Shown here in pieces: positions 39,148 to 48,037 of a DNA stretch of 64,000 nt. The stretch's first letter is position 1, and every line of letters begins with the position of its first letter. This DNA comes from a virus: positions 1 through 64,000 of IMG/VR virus record IMGVR_UViG_3300010885_050098, one strand, 5' to 3'. A program made the position numbers and the translations under genes. The notes beneath the pieces are model-generated. The model worked only from the letters and a program-made list of their open reading frames with translations. It was not told the DNA's origin and did not search any database.

Positions 39148-39355
39148 ATGAACACCATTTATTTCTGTGAGATTTGAATGCAGTTATTTTGGGAAATTTT
39201 TCATCTTTTCCATATAAAAATCTGTGCAAACTCGCTGTGGAGGCTGAATCATTTGCAAGCAGTAAATCAAAGTCTTTACGTAATTCTTCATCTTTGTCAG
39301 ACAACCAATTAGCAACAGAGCAATAATTTCTTGCGTTAGGCGGGGTTCTTTCCAC
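39131..39355 (-). CDS. Small conserved phage protein
   Basis: A 74-residue protein with ARNYCSVANWLSDKDEE and TAFKSHRNKWCSC. The helical centre and the final C-x-C recall short phage proteins that accompany metallophosphoesterases. It overlaps that gene by 17 bases. Confidence 0.65.
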   Translation of the reverse strand: MERTPPNARNYCSVANWLSDKDEELRKDFDLLLANDSASTASLHRFLYGKDEKFPKITAFKSHRNKWCSCGSKG

Positions 39356-39393
39356 AAGCCTATTTAATCACAACCGTGTAATTCCCACAAATG

Positions 39394-39420
39394 AGAAAGC
39401 CCCCCTTTACGTCGGGGGGC
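39394..39420 (-). terminator. Minus-strand terminator
   Basis: GCCCCCC / GGGGGGC stem followed on the minus strand by TTTCTC. It separates the Thr/Ala-rich gene from the downstream genes. Confidence 0.7.
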
Positions 39421-39437
39421 GGACGCCTAGTAACTAA

Positions 39438-39767
39438 CTAGGATTGGCTGTTAATGCCGTCGCGAAAGTTAGGCGCGGTTCTTTTAACAGCTGCCTGAAA
39501 CAAACGACCGTTACCCTGAGTTGCCCCAGCTTCTGGTGATTTATATGCAGGAATCTTTGCAGTGATGCCGTATGCGGCTCCACTTGTTGCTTTTACGTTT
39601 TTACGAGCGCCAGTTGTTCCGCCCGCTCCACCTGAAGCAGTGTTCTTCTTTTTTACAAGCGTACCCGTTGTTTCACCTGATGCATTGCGTGCTTTTGTTC
39701 CAACACCGTCTACCGGTGTTGTTGAAGCAGGCGCAATAGGCGCTGGGTTCTTTATTGAATCTGTCAT
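39438..39767 (-). CDS. Ala/Gly/Thr-rich disordered protein
   Basis: A 109-residue low-complexity basic protein (KKKNTASGGAGGTTGARKN). Set off by a terminator downstream and a 47-base gap upstream, so it may be expressed on its own. Function unknown. Confidence 0.6.
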   Translation of the reverse strand: MTDSIKNPAPIAPASTTPVDGVGTKARNASGETTGTLVKKKNTASGGAGGTTGARKNVKATSGAAYGITAKIPAYKSPEAGATQGNGRLFQAAVKRTAPNFRDGINSQS

Positions 39768-39814
39768 TTAGTTTCCTTTGGCCAAAGGGGTTGGTAAATT
39801 AAAATGTAGCACTA

Positions 39815-40090
39815 TTAACTAGTTTTTACTTCGAATACGATGGCTGAAATTTGACCATCATGGCTTTCAATACTGGCAAAACCGGGTACGCAAACTAGAT
39901 CGATACCTCGTGGCGCTGTATAACCACGTGCGATTGCAATAGCTTTTACGGCCTGATTAACGGCTCCAGCACCTACTGCACGGATCTTGCATCCACGAGT
40001 CTCATAGACGCTGTGGGCGATGGCTGAGGCCACCGACTGAGGGTTAGAACCTGCACCTACACGTAGGATGTTCTCTTCTTGCTCTGACAT
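39815..40090 (-). CDS. SpoVS-like protein
   Basis: A 91-residue protein that follows the SpoVS family over nearly its full length: RVGAGSNPQSVASAIA, IRAVGAGAVNQAVKAIAIARGY and GIDLVCVPGF. SpoVS is an Alba-like fold protein first found in sporulating bacteria and also present in non-sporulating ones. It probably binds nucleic acid. A phage copy could regulate or package DNA or RNA. Confidence 0.88.
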   Translation of the reverse strand: MSEQEENILRVGAGSNPQSVASAIAHSVYETRGCKIRAVGAGAVNQAVKAIAIARGYTAPRGIDLVCVPGFASIESHDGQISAIVFEVKTS

Positions 40091-40141
40091 ATTATGCTCC
40101 TAGGGTTACGAATTATGTTCTCCTAGGGAAAAGTATGGGGT

Positions 40142-40363
40142 CTAGACCAAGTTTGGTCTGTCCAAAGGGGTAGGAGCTTTGGCGTAAGTTCCGCACAAAG
40201 AGCACTCCATATCAAGCAAATATTGGGACAGTTCATAGTCCTGAAAACTGGCTTTAATGTTCCAAAGGGTGGATTCACATACAGGACATTCATGATGGAT
40301 CTCATCGGCATGATCCATATTGCCCGTGTAATCGGGTTTTAATTCCCTAACTGACCTAGCCAT
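40142..40363 (-). CDS. Zinc-ribbon protein
   Basis: A 73-residue protein with CPVC near residue 26 and CSLC near residue 54, a simple zinc ribbon. It overlaps the coiled-coil gene upstream by eight bases. Function unknown. Confidence 0.65.
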   Translation of the reverse strand: MARSVRELKPDYTGNMDHADEIHHECPVCESTLWNIKASFQDYELSQYLLDMECSLCGTYAKAPTPLDRPNLV

Positions 40364-40586
40364 TGGCTTCTTTACGAAGTTTCTCTAAGAGTTCTTCGTT
40401 AGTTTTCATTTCTTTTTCAATAAGGGAACGTTCTTCTTCAGACAACTTATCTTTATTAACCTCATAAAATTCGTTTCCGGCTTTAACCCCAGTCTCAAAA
40501 ATGGTTAACTGCATAATACGACGTTGCTGAATAAAATCTTGTTGTTCCGCAATCCTAAGAGCAATCTTTTCTTGTCGTTTACTCAT
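40356..40586 (-). CDS. Coiled-coil small protein
   Basis: A 76-residue charged, mainly helical protein (LSEEERSLIEKEMKTNEELLEKLRKE at the end split by Glu/Lys heptads). No cysteine. Function unknown. Confidence 0.65.
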   Translation of the reverse strand: MSKRQEKIALRIAEQQDFIQQRRIMQLTIFETGVKAGNEFYEVNKDKLSEEERSLIEKEMKTNEELLEKLRKEANG

Positions 40587-40719
40587 CTACGTTTTCCTTT
40601 GCCCAGTCTATCCACTCAAACATTAAGTCATTAACATCAATAGTTTCAGAAAAACCTAATTCATGTAAATGCTCAATAAAATCGTCATCCGCTACCAATA
40701 TCGGTAAGTTGTTAGTCAT
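40579..40719 (-). CDS. Acidic micro-protein, 46 aa
   Basis: ATG to TAA frame that overlaps both neighbours by four to eight bases. Acidic and helical (FIEHLHELGFSETIDVNDL). The chain of overlaps supports it. Confidence 0.55.
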   Translation of the reverse strand: MTNNLPILVADDDFIEHLHELGFSETIDVNDLMFEWIDWAKENVDE

Positions 40720-40880
40720 GCTTTACCGCCCCATCCTCCACCTTTAAAATGAATTGCAGGCGGTGTAAATACTTTGGTTAAAGTTACATTACATCTTTCA
40801 CATTTTGGAAACGGATTATCCGTAACCAAAATCTCTACAACCGTCTCACAGTTTACGCATTTAAAATCAAATCTTGGCAT
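40716..40880 (-). CDS. FmdB-like zinc-ribbon protein, 54 aa
   Basis: ATG to TGA frame. M-P-x-F-D-F-K-C-V-N-C near the start and KCERC near residue 27 followed by a Gly-rich end match the layout of FmdB-type zinc-ribbon proteins (MPxYxYxCxxC...CPxCG). Coupled by TAATG to the RuvC-like gene. Confidence 0.68.
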   Translation of the reverse strand: MPRFDFKCVNCETVVEILVTDNPFPKCERCNVTLTKVFTPPAIHFKGGGWGGKA

Positions 40881-41452
40881 TATTTTTCTCTACTATCTGC
40901 GGTCTGTAATTTGTCATAGATTTCTTTTTCATAAGCCATCTTACCCTTTCCTGAGGCAATGTGCGCTAAGCCATATGAATCAGCGGCATTATCATCAGAA
41001 AATTCTACATTCCATTTCTTAAACACGTTTAGAAGCATTTGATTTTTTTGAATGCCGTTACCGCGTCCAGTAACGTATTTCTTTAAAGAAGTGGGAGCAA
41101 CGATCAATGGGTAGTTTCCTTTACCAATGTTGTCCATTTCGTAAAGGGCAAGTTTTACAGCACCCCCTAGTTCTCCTGATTGGGCTACCCCAAATTCACG
41201 ACCATAAGCGTAACCTTCCATAGCAACATCTTTTACAACGCCCCTAACAACAGCATCAGAAAGTGTGCTCCTAAGATGTTCTTGTATTTCGGAAAGCCTT
41301 GAAACACCGCCACTATCAAATTTGGCAACTGTTGTTTCGTAAGAACTATCTGAACCTAAAATAGTTATAGCAAATCCACTATAGGACTGATCAATCCCAA
41401 CATACAAATCAACTTCATTTGAATAACCCGGACCAAAAGTTTTTAATCTCAT
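40880..41452 (-). CDS. RuvC-like Holliday-junction resolvase
   Basis: A 190-residue RNase H-fold protein with Asp21 in YVGIDQSYSG, Glu79 in MEGYAYG and Asp153/154/158 in DDNAADSYGLAH, the acidic residues needed for metal-dependent cleavage. Expected to resolve branched DNA before packaging. It lies with other recombination genes. Confidence 0.85.
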   Translation of the reverse strand: MRLKTFGPGYSNEVDLYVGIDQSYSGFAITILGSDSSYETTVAKFDSGGVSRLSEIQEHLRSTLSDAVVRGVVKDVAMEGYAYGREFGVAQSGELGGAVKLALYEMDNIGKGNYPLIVAPTSLKKYVTGRGNGIQKNQMLLNVFKKWNVEFSDDNAADSYGLAHIASGKGKMAYEKEIYDKLQTADSREK

Positions 41453-41946
41453 GGGAACATCCGAGTACTGCGATTTACCTGTCCGTTTGATGTTCGTCGG
41501 GTTAGTTCTCGGCTAGTCAATTGAGTGTTGCGCTCTACGTTACCAACCATAACTTCAATTAATTTTTTGTAAGCGTACTTGGCGTTTAATGCCTCACGTA
41601 AATGAATAATTTCTGGATCAGAAGCCATACGAGCTTTCATAATTGTTACAGTTTCTTTTTTATTAGCTTCGTACGCTGAAATATAATTTTTACTTTCCGC
41701 AAAATCTAATGCGTGATCAGCATTTTTTTCGTCTATCAAAGCGCAGGCGTATTGAGCTGATAAAAAGTTAGCGTAAGAAGTTAACTCACCAAATAAATGC
41801 ATGAGACCTTCGTCATCTAGCGTTGTTATATCTGTTGGCATATTAGGAACTTGCAATTCCATTTTTGTGTGGAATTGGAAACCCTGCAATTGCAGGTTAT
41901 CAATTACTGGTTGACTGGTACCAGCATTAATCGCTAACTCGCTCAT
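41449..41946 (-). CDS. Hypothetical helical protein
   Basis: A 165-residue protein from the ATG at 41946, which has AAGGAGG seven bases upstream; the longer frame to 42036 is rejected. Central helices are rich in Ala, Asp and Lys. No family recognised; it sits between a nuclease and a resolvase, so a role in recombination is possible. Confidence 0.68.
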   Translation of the reverse strand: MSELAINAGTSQPVIDNLQLQGFQFHTKMELQVPNMPTDITTLDDEGLMHLFGELTSYANFLSAQYACALIDEKNADHALDFAESKNYISAYEANKKETVTIMKARMASDPEIIHLREALNAKYAYKKLIEVMVGNVERNTQLTSRELTRRTSNGQVNRSTRMFP

Positions 41947-42805
41947 CCTTCTCCTCCTTGTAATCGCTGCATTTGCCACAGCCTGTAACACCGCTAATGT
42001 TACATATAGGAGGGGTACCTTTGTCAATTGCTGCAATTATGTTAGCCGCTGCTTCAAATAATTCGGAAATGCCCCAATCACTTTTTTGTATTACAAACTC
42101 TTTATGTTCATGCAAACCCTTTGCTTCATATAAAAGTAAAGCTTCTTGAGGAGCATCTGGCTGTCCCATAAGTTCTAACAATTTCATATAAATCTGCGCC
42201 TGGTGAATATGTTCTAAGAACGGAGCTTTAATTGCAGCCCACATTTTCTTAAAATCTCCGTTATGTTCATAAGCAATGTCCGGCGCGTACCACCGAATAC
42301 TTCCCTCGCCAATAGTCTTAACTTCTAAAAGTAATGGATCTCCAAAATTAACCAGCCAACCATCAGCTTTACCTGAAATTCGAAGCGGATCAAAAAATAC
42401 AGGAACCTCATTGTATTTAGTTCTACAACCACCTTGCACATGTTCGCTATGTAAACCAAACCATTCAAGATCGTGGGTGTAACAGTACCAAAGACCTTTT
42501 ATTTGATCCATTTCTTTAAACCAAGTTTGAAACATATCGTGAGTAGCGTGACCAGTTCCAAAAATTGAAGCGCGTCGAAGGCTCATTACATCTGGTTTTG
42601 GTGTTTCTCCCTTTAACCAAAAGTACTGTGCTCTATGACACCAACTAGCGGAAGCCATCTCTGATGGATGAATAACGGTTGTTGAACGAGGATCTTGAGG
42701 TTTAGAAATAAGGTGACGTTCTACCGCTCCTAAAACTCTGGTGCCTTTACCGGCATCTAAAAAGGCTTTCAATGCACCAGTTGGTTTCATTTCTTTTTTA
42801 CCCAT
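41927..42805 (-). CDS. Cas4/RecB-like PD-(D/E)XK exonuclease
   Basis: A 292-residue protein. SGKADGWL and LLLEVKTI give the D...E-x-K core, and a Cys near residue 56 plus CNISGVTGCGKC near the end give the four cysteines that hold an iron-sulfur cluster in Cas4/AddB-like nucleases. No CRISPR array or other cas gene is present, so this is a phage recombination exonuclease rather than a CRISPR part. Confidence 0.82.
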   Translation of the reverse strand: MGKKEMKPTGALKAFLDAGKGTRVLGAVERHLISKPQDPRSTTVIHPSEMASASWCHRAQYFWLKGETPKPDVMSLRRASIFGTGHATHDMFQTWFKEMDQIKGLWYCYTHDLEWFGLHSEHVQGGCRTKYNEVPVFFDPLRISGKADGWLVNFGDPLLLEVKTIGEGSIRWYAPDIAYEHNGDFKKMWAAIKAPFLEHIHQAQIYMKLLELMGQPDAPQEALLLYEAKGLHEHKEFVIQKSDWGISELFEAAANIIAAIDKGTPPICNISGVTGCGKCSDYKEEKDERVSD

Positions 42806-43113
42806 TCCTCTAATGTTTTTCCATGTTTAGTGGCTTTACGTTTAAGAGCGTTACGCTCTCTATGAGATAAGCCACCCCATATACCGTGTTGTTCGTCGTT
42901 CCCGTCAGCATAAAGTAAACACTCTAGGCGCACGGGACATTCTGCCTTACCATCCTTGCCAAAGCAAACTGCCTTAGCTTTATCAGCAATGGGTTTATAT
43001 AGTTTTTTATCTCGTGGCGGAAACCAATAATCTGTTTCTGGGTTTTCGCACATGCCACGACACTTGGCTTGATAGCGCCACTTTTCTACACCTTCGTCTT
43101 CGTACAAGAGCAC
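42787..43113 (-). CDS. Second WhiB-like protein
   Basis: A 108-residue protein with Cys18, CFG...CP near 50-59, C at about 65, then HGIWGGLSHRERN. These match the WhiB cysteine pattern with a longer loop between second and third Cys (extra C at 22). The start is a GTG at 43113; a TTG six bases on has the better ribosome-binding spacing. It is embedded among recombination genes, unlike the WhiB at 25752. Confidence 0.85.
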   Translation of the reverse strand: MLLYEDEGVEKWRYQAKCRGMCENPETDYWFPPRDKKLYKPIADKAKAVCFGKDGKAECPVRLECLLYADGNDEQHGIWGGLSHRERNALKRKATKHGKTLEEWVKKK

Positions 43114-43424
43114 TCCAATATGGATTGGCGCAGCTCCAGAAAATCATCTTCCGTTAGCATTATGTAGTTTTCACCGTTTAGATGAAACCCGAGGACTGGG
43201 GTACGGCCATCAATAATTGCTTCAGTAACAATTTTTTCTAAAACCGCAGCCTTAACGGATACGGAAGCTTTGCCCGTCCACTTATGCTCTATGAGCAAAT
43301 CTGCGGAACGAACATCGCCTTTACGACTCCAAAATGCTCCGCTGGCTGCTGTTCGTTTGCCACCGACTGCTTTTGCAAGTCTATCCTCGTGCTTCCTTGA
43401 CTCCTTTTGTCCTTTACTCTTCAT
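43086..43424 (-). CDS. PD-(D/E)XK endonuclease, Holliday-resolvase type
   Basis: A 112-residue protein: KHEDRLAKAVGG with a Glu at the N-terminal helix, then GDVRSADLLIEHKWT, which supplies the D and E-x-K of the nuclease core, and a following helix KAAVLEKIVTEA. Size and layout fit small archaeal-type or phage resolvases. Redundant with the RuvC-like gene. Confidence 0.72.
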   Translation of the reverse strand: MKSKGQKESRKHEDRLAKAVGGKRTAASGAFWSRKGDVRSADLLIEHKWTGKASVSVKAAVLEKIVTEAIIDGRTPVLGFHLNGENYIMLTEDDFLELRQSILECSCTKTKV

Positions 43425-44499
43425 CTTCGTCTGCGACTACTACGTACTTAGACCCAGCTCGGACTACTTCAAGAACATCCTTCTCCAGTGTTTCACGGAG
43501 GTCGATCTCCTCCTTGATGGAACTAACCATAGCATCAGATCCTTGCCACTGCCTTTGCTCACCATTGAAGGTGTAGCGGTAGTAAGCACCAGCTCGTGTA
43601 ATAACCTTATTAATAATGCCCATAGCCACAATTTCTTTGGCAAAATCGTATTCGCCAGCAGGAACAGTTCCGCCATCGGCAAAATAAAAGTCCATAAAAG
43701 CAACCTGTGATGGAGGGGCTGATTTATTCTTTAAAGTTCTAGCCTTAATAGTTTGACCTACACGGCGCTTAGAATCTCCTGTACCAACCTCAATCCACTC
43801 GTCGCGCTTAACTTCAACGCGGGTAAAGTAACTGTAGTTCTTTCCCTTACCGCCTGGGGTAGTGCGTGGATCTCCATACATAACTCCAACACGATCACGC
43901 CATTGATTAATCATAATTCCAATAAATGGACGTTCTTCTTCTGTAAGACTGCGCTTTGATGATTTGCCAACCTTACGAAAAAATTTATTGGTTAAGAGCG
44001 CCCCTCGTCCAACGGTGAATTCATCCATTTCTTTTTGATCTTCCGCGCTAGGAACGAGAGCAGGAAGGGAGTCGATAACAATACAATCAACAGACTTGCT
44101 TTCGATGAGTTGAATAACCGCTTCATAAACTTCCTCCATGATATTTGATTCAATGACAAACAGGCGGGATACGTCTACCCCACATAATTCAGCGTATGTA
44201 GGAACCCATTGCTCTGCAGCAACCCATACCGTTGTAAATTCAGGGTTCTTCTTTTGATTTGCTGCAATTGTTTTAAATGCAAGTGCAGTCTTACCGTTAG
44301 ATTCTTCTCCAACAATTTCATGCCATTGATTAATTGGCCAGCCACCACCAAGTGCAACGTCAAGTGAAAGTGAACCCGTGGGGAATCGTTCTGACAAGTC
44401 TCTAATATCTGATCCAAGAACAATAGTGTCTTGACCAAACTTCTTATTTAGTTTTGCAATTACTCGTAATACTTCCGTGTTATGCGCCATTGTTTTCAT
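43414..44499 (-). CDS. recA: RecA-type recombinase
   Basis: A 361-residue protein from the ATG in TAATG at 44499. Walker A is GEESNGKT at 64-71, and VDCIVIDSLPALVP near residue 135 is Walker B. The end is acidic as in RecA. It catalyses strand exchange and may also activate LexA cleavage, relevant to the two SOS boxes. Divergent from bacterial RecA. Confidence 0.92.
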   Translation of the reverse strand: MKTMAHNTEVLRVIAKLNKKFGQDTIVLGSDIRDLSERFPTGSLSLDVALGGGWPINQWHEIVGEESNGKTALAFKTIAANQKKNPEFTTVWVAAEQWVPTYAELCGVDVSRLFVIESNIMEEVYEAVIQLIESKSVDCIVIDSLPALVPSAEDQKEMDEFTVGRGALLTNKFFRKVGKSSKRSLTEEERPFIGIMINQWRDRVGVMYGDPRTTPGGKGKNYSYFTRVEVKRDEWIEVGTGDSKRRVGQTIKARTLKNKSAPPSQVAFMDFYFADGGTVPAGEYDFAKEIVAMGIINKVITRAGAYYRYTFNGEQRQWQGSDAMVSSIKEEIDLRETLEKDVLEVVRAGSKYVVVADEDEE

Positions 44500-44870
44500 T
44501 ATCCCAATTTCCCGATGATTGTTGTTGGATTCCATCCGCCTGTTGCTACTTGCACTGCTGGTACAGCAGGTCCTGAAGCCTGTGGGCCACCAGTAATTCC
44601 TTTACCTAAACCACTACCGCTTTGAACAATTGGATAACCGCAATCATAACAACGCGCTTTAGTTCCTTCAATTGATCCGTAGTTTCCACTTCCGCAACCG
44701 GGGCATCTTGATGCATTTGCTGATGCTGTTGGGCGAGCGCCTTGTTGTGGTTGAGACGGTGGTGTGTACGCCATTGGGATCTGCGACGGAGGTAAAGGCA
44801 TCTCTTGTCTTGGTTGCGGTGACTGTGGTGCCTGTCCTGCAAGTTTATTTGCCCACCAATTAGTGCTCAC
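44499..44870 (-). CDS. Pro-rich protein with zinc ribbon
   Basis: A 123-residue protein starting at a GTG with AGGAG six bases upstream. Pro/Gln-rich N-terminus, CPGCGSGNYG and CYDCG as a zinc ribbon near residues 56-76, then a low-complexity tail. Coupled to recA by TAATG. Function unknown. Confidence 0.7.
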   Translation of the reverse strand: MSTNWWANKLAGQAPQSPQPRQEMPLPPSQIPMAYTPPSQPQQGARPTASANASRCPGCGSGNYGSIEGTKARCYDCGYPIVQSGSGLGKGITGGPQASGPAVPAVQVATGGWNPTTIIGKLG

Positions 44871-45312
44871 GTAGTTCTCCTCTGATTGCGTTGGTGCTAA
44901 TAATACCTAATTCTAACGCGGATGCAAAAGCCGAGACTAAGGCTGAGTACCCTACCTGGCGGTACATCTCTTCAATATGTTCGCGTTCACTCTTAAGAGT
45001 TTCCTCATCAATTTGGTTAGTTTCAACATAATGATCAAATTGAAGGTTAGCTATTGATTGTGCATTTATATCCGTAATAGTTTCTAAAAATGGCATTAAA
45101 GGAAGTACGCGAGAAAGCCGAAGATCACTTGCTTCTTCTTCTAAATAATTACCCTCTTCGCTGACGGGAACCATGCCCGCGGACTCAGACAAAACGTTTG
45201 GCTCTTCAAGTCCAGCATCATAGAAATACCATCTTGCTAAAGCATTCAAAGGAATTTCTGTTATTCCATGTTCTGGGTGTGGTTTTTCTTTTTTCCAAAA
45301 TTTCCATGTCAT
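44860..45312 (-). CDS. Hypothetical acidic protein
   Basis: A 150-residue protein from the ATG that overlaps the polymerase stop (ATGA). It is acidic and helical with a basic start (MTWKFWKKEK). No family recognised. Confidence 0.65.
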   Translation of the reverse strand: MTWKFWKKEKPHPEHGITEIPLNALARWYFYDAGLEEPNVLSESAGMVPVSEEGNYLEEEASDLRLSRVLPLMPFLETITDINAQSIANLQFDHYVETNQIDEETLKSEREHIEEMYRQVGYSALVSAFASALELGIISTNAIRGELREH

Positions 45313-47264
45313 TTGGCCTCTCCCCATCGCTGAACGGTCTTAACGTCAGCAATCAATGGAACATCCAACATCTGAATACCTTCCATTGCTTCTTTAATGG
45401 CGTTCTCCGTCTCCTCAACTAAAGCGTCGGGGGTCAAGGTCACTAGTTCATCGTGAACTGTAAGTATTAGTTTAGCCCCTTTGGGGATTAGTGCATGGGC
45501 TCGAACCATGGCTAGTTTAATGATGTCCGCAGCCGATCCTTGGATCTTGGTATTAAACGCCTGGCGTTCCGCACCAGCCCTATCGTACTTATCTGCTGAG
45601 TTCATTTCTGGCAAATACCGACGTCTTCCCATGATAGTTGTTACATAAGGAACGGGCTTTTCTTTGTCACCAAGTTTCCTAGTAGATACAAGGACTTTAA
45701 ATTTGTAAGAGTTAATGGAGGGAAACCGCTCAGAAAATCGGTCAAGAAGATCTCTGGCCTCTTGTTTTGTGCAATCAATTGAACGAGCAATCTTGTCGGG
45801 ACCAACACCGTATGACATTGCAAGAACAAGAACCTTGCCAGCCTTACGGTCTACTCCCATTTCATTACCAACCGTTGTGTAAATATCTCCGCCGTCCATG
45901 TAGTTTTGCATCATAATTGGGTCTTTTGAAAATGAAGCAATAACTCGCGGTTCAATCTGTGAGTAATCGGCTACAACTAGTTTGTAACCTTCTGGCGCTT
46001 TGAATAAATTTCTGATGGATTTTCCGTGCGTTGTATGCGGAGCTGGGACGTTTTGTAAGTTTGGGTTACGACTTGAGAATCGGCCAGTCTCTGCACCATG
46101 CTGAATGAAATCTCCGTGTATGTGGCCGTTGATGAGTAAACTATTTTTGTGCTCACGTTTTACTTTACCTCCAGTAGTACGGGTTACCTCTCCACCTAGA
46201 TAAGGCACCACGTAAGTTGTATGTAGTTTATTTAAATCTGAATAAGTAAGCAAAGCGTCTACTAGCGGGTCGCTTCCCCTATGGGCTTCTAAAGCCTCAG
46301 CAGATACGGAATCTCCGCCTTTAGCGGTAGTTATCTTTGACTTAAGTCCTCTACCACCCTCTGATTTAGAACCGTAAAGGATCTGTTGTTTTTCTGGGTT
46401 TGAGTTAAGGTTAAATTGTTTTCCAGCAATTTTATAAATTTCAGCTTTGGCTGTTTCAATATCAGCCTTTAAAGTCTCGTCTAATTCTTCTAACGCTTCC
46501 ATGTCAATTGGTGCTCCGGACAATTTCATATCGCAAAGAACCTTTAGAACATCCATCTCAAGTTTCATAACGTTTGTTACTTTATTTTCTTCTAATTTAC
46601 CTATAAGGATTTTCCATAAAAGAAATGTGTATTTAGCGTCAAGGTAAGCGTAATTAGCAACCTCGGTAAATGAATATTTTTCCACCTCTGCCCCAACGCC
46701 CTTTTCCATCTCAAAGCCTAACTCGCGCTTTAAACACGCTGCTAAACCGCAATTATTTTTGTTTCTATTATCATAAAGAAAAGAGGCAATCATGGTGTCA
46801 AAGTAAGGGCCTACAGGATAATTGCCACCGTAATATTTAGCCACTGAAGTTAAATCAAATACCAAGTTGTGACCTATTTTTAGAATTTTGTCGTTAAACA
46901 TAAGAGGTTTAAGGGAAGTAAAAACCTCTGCTGGAAATAACTGTGTCGGTGGTTCAGCAAAAACTTTTGTTGCTTTTTTAGAATCTCGTGAGTAATCACT
47001 GGGCCTAGCTTGCAACCCTTGCTCTACGCGTTTTTCTCCTTGGCCAGTTAAAGGATAGAGCGTATCCACAAGGTCGCCATTAGGATGACCCATAGGAATG
47101 ACATCGCAACGACCGTGAGTAGAAAGACTAATCCAGAGTACTTCATTAACAGGCGTATCGCCTCTACGTTCTCCGACTGTTTCCACATCGTAAGCAAATG
47201 CATCTTGTTCAAGGTAGTAAGCAACCACTTCATCTAATTGATCTTGGGTTGTAATTATATTCAT
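45309..47264 (-). CDS. polA: Family A DNA polymerase with 3'-5' exonuclease
   Basis: A 651-residue polymerase. The exonuclease motif DVETVG is at residues 26-31; polymerase motif A is DYSQIEPR near residue 440, the motif B region reads KVLVLAMSYGVG, and motif C VHDEL is at 603-607. There is no 5' nuclease domain. It is the replicative enzyme of the phage. The following gene overlaps by ATGA, and a hairpin lies just upstream of its start. Confidence 0.95.
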   Translation of the reverse strand: MNIITTQDQLDEVVAYYLEQDAFAYDVETVGERRGDTPVNEVLWISLSTHGRCDVIPMGHPNGDLVDTLYPLTGQGEKRVEQGLQARPSDYSRDSKKATKVFAEPPTQLFPAEVFTSLKPLMFNDKILKIGHNLVFDLTSVAKYYGGNYPVGPYFDTMIASFLYDNRNKNNCGLAACLKRELGFEMEKGVGAEVEKYSFTEVANYAYLDAKYTFLLWKILIGKLEENKVTNVMKLEMDVLKVLCDMKLSGAPIDMEALEELDETLKADIETAKAEIYKIAGKQFNLNSNPEKQQILYGSKSEGGRGLKSKITTAKGGDSVSAEALEAHRGSDPLVDALLTYSDLNKLHTTYVVPYLGGEVTRTTGGKVKREHKNSLLINGHIHGDFIQHGAETGRFSSRNPNLQNVPAPHTTHGKSIRNLFKAPEGYKLVVADYSQIEPRVIASFSKDPIMMQNYMDGGDIYTTVGNEMGVDRKAGKVLVLAMSYGVGPDKIARSIDCTKQEARDLLDRFSERFPSINSYKFKVLVSTRKLGDKEKPVPYVTTIMGRRRYLPEMNSADKYDRAGAERQAFNTKIQGSAADIIKLAMVRAHALIPKGAKLILTVHDELVTLTPDALVEETENAIKEAMEGIQMLDVPLIADVKTVQRWGEAK

Positions 47265-47280
47265 AGTTATCCCCTAAAAG

Positions 47281-47320
47281 CCTAGGAAGTGCTGGGGGGA
47301 TCATCCAGCACCTCCTAGAC
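47281..47320 (-). terminator. Hairpin between SSB candidate and polymerase
   Basis: CTAGG-aa-GTGCTGG / CCAGCAC-ct-CCTAG stem; on the minus strand GGCTTTTAGG follows. It could be a partial terminator or an RNA-processing site that lowers polymerase expression. Confidence 0.65.
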
Positions 47321-47330
47321 ACCTATTTAG

Positions 47331-48005
47331 TTAAAGCAGGCTCTCTGCAATTTCAAGAAGTGCTGCGTGCGAATCCTCGCGGATTTCAGAACGCTCGAAC
47401 GGTTTGAAATTAACAAGTGCTCCTTCAACTTCGGCTTCGTTAAGTGCCCAATCTTCTGCAAGATCGCGACCCTTAACTGCCATGAGGTTGTACACAGTCT
47501 GTTGCTTTTGCCCTGTGCGACTTAACGCCCAGTAATTACGAGTCAATGGACCCTGAGGTGAAAACTCACCGGCATGCAACGTCTTGTACAAACGTGGGGT
47601 GGCAATTAACATCTGACGCTGGTATGGCTTAGCGGTCAGGTTAACAATAGTGAACGCACGCTTTGTTTCAGGCTTGTCACCAAGCTTTAAGCAAAGAGGG
47701 CAGTTGTCGCCAATGCAAACATAAGAACGACGTCCTTCTGTTTTTTCCTTAAGGAAATGCTGGCGGTAGTTAGCAAATGGTCCAGTTTGATCAATGAAAC
47801 GAACTAACTGAAAAGTTTCAGAATGCTTGTACTCGGTCGGAAATTCCGCCAAGTTTGTTACTAGTTTTTCAGCGGCATCCCAACCTGATTGAACGGCTGT
47901 TGATGTGCTTGTTGTTTGAACTGGACGAGCCTCAATAGTCGATGCTTCGTCTTCTACTTGACCGTATGCTGTTGCATCGGGTGCTTCTGTTTGGTTTACG
48001 CCCAT
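47331..48005 (-). CDS. Putative ssDNA-binding protein
   Basis: A 224-residue protein starting at the ATG at 48005 with GGAGAAAA upstream; the longer frame to 48071 is rejected. CIGDNCPLC near residue 108 looks like a zinc knuckle within a beta-rich body. Its position just before the polymerase and its acidic end are like phage single-strand binding proteins, but the fold is not proven. Confidence 0.5.
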   Translation of the reverse strand: MGVNQTEAPDATAYGQVEDEASTIEARPVQTTSTSTAVQSGWDAAEKLVTNLAEFPTEYKHSETFQLVRFIDQTGPFANYRQHFLKEKTEGRRSYVCIGDNCPLCLKLGDKPETKRAFTIVNLTAKPYQRQMLIATPRLYKTLHAGEFSPQGPLTRNYWALSRTGQKQQTVYNLMAVKGRDLAEDWALNEAEVEGALVNFKPFERSEIREDSHAALLEIAESLL

Positions 48006-48037
48006 GGGCGGTTTTCTCCTTTTCGCAGTTATGCAGT

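Noticed and set aside
41927-42805. CRISPR association through the Cas4-like nuclease
   Set aside because: No repeat-spacer array and no other cas gene are visible; the context is phage recombination.
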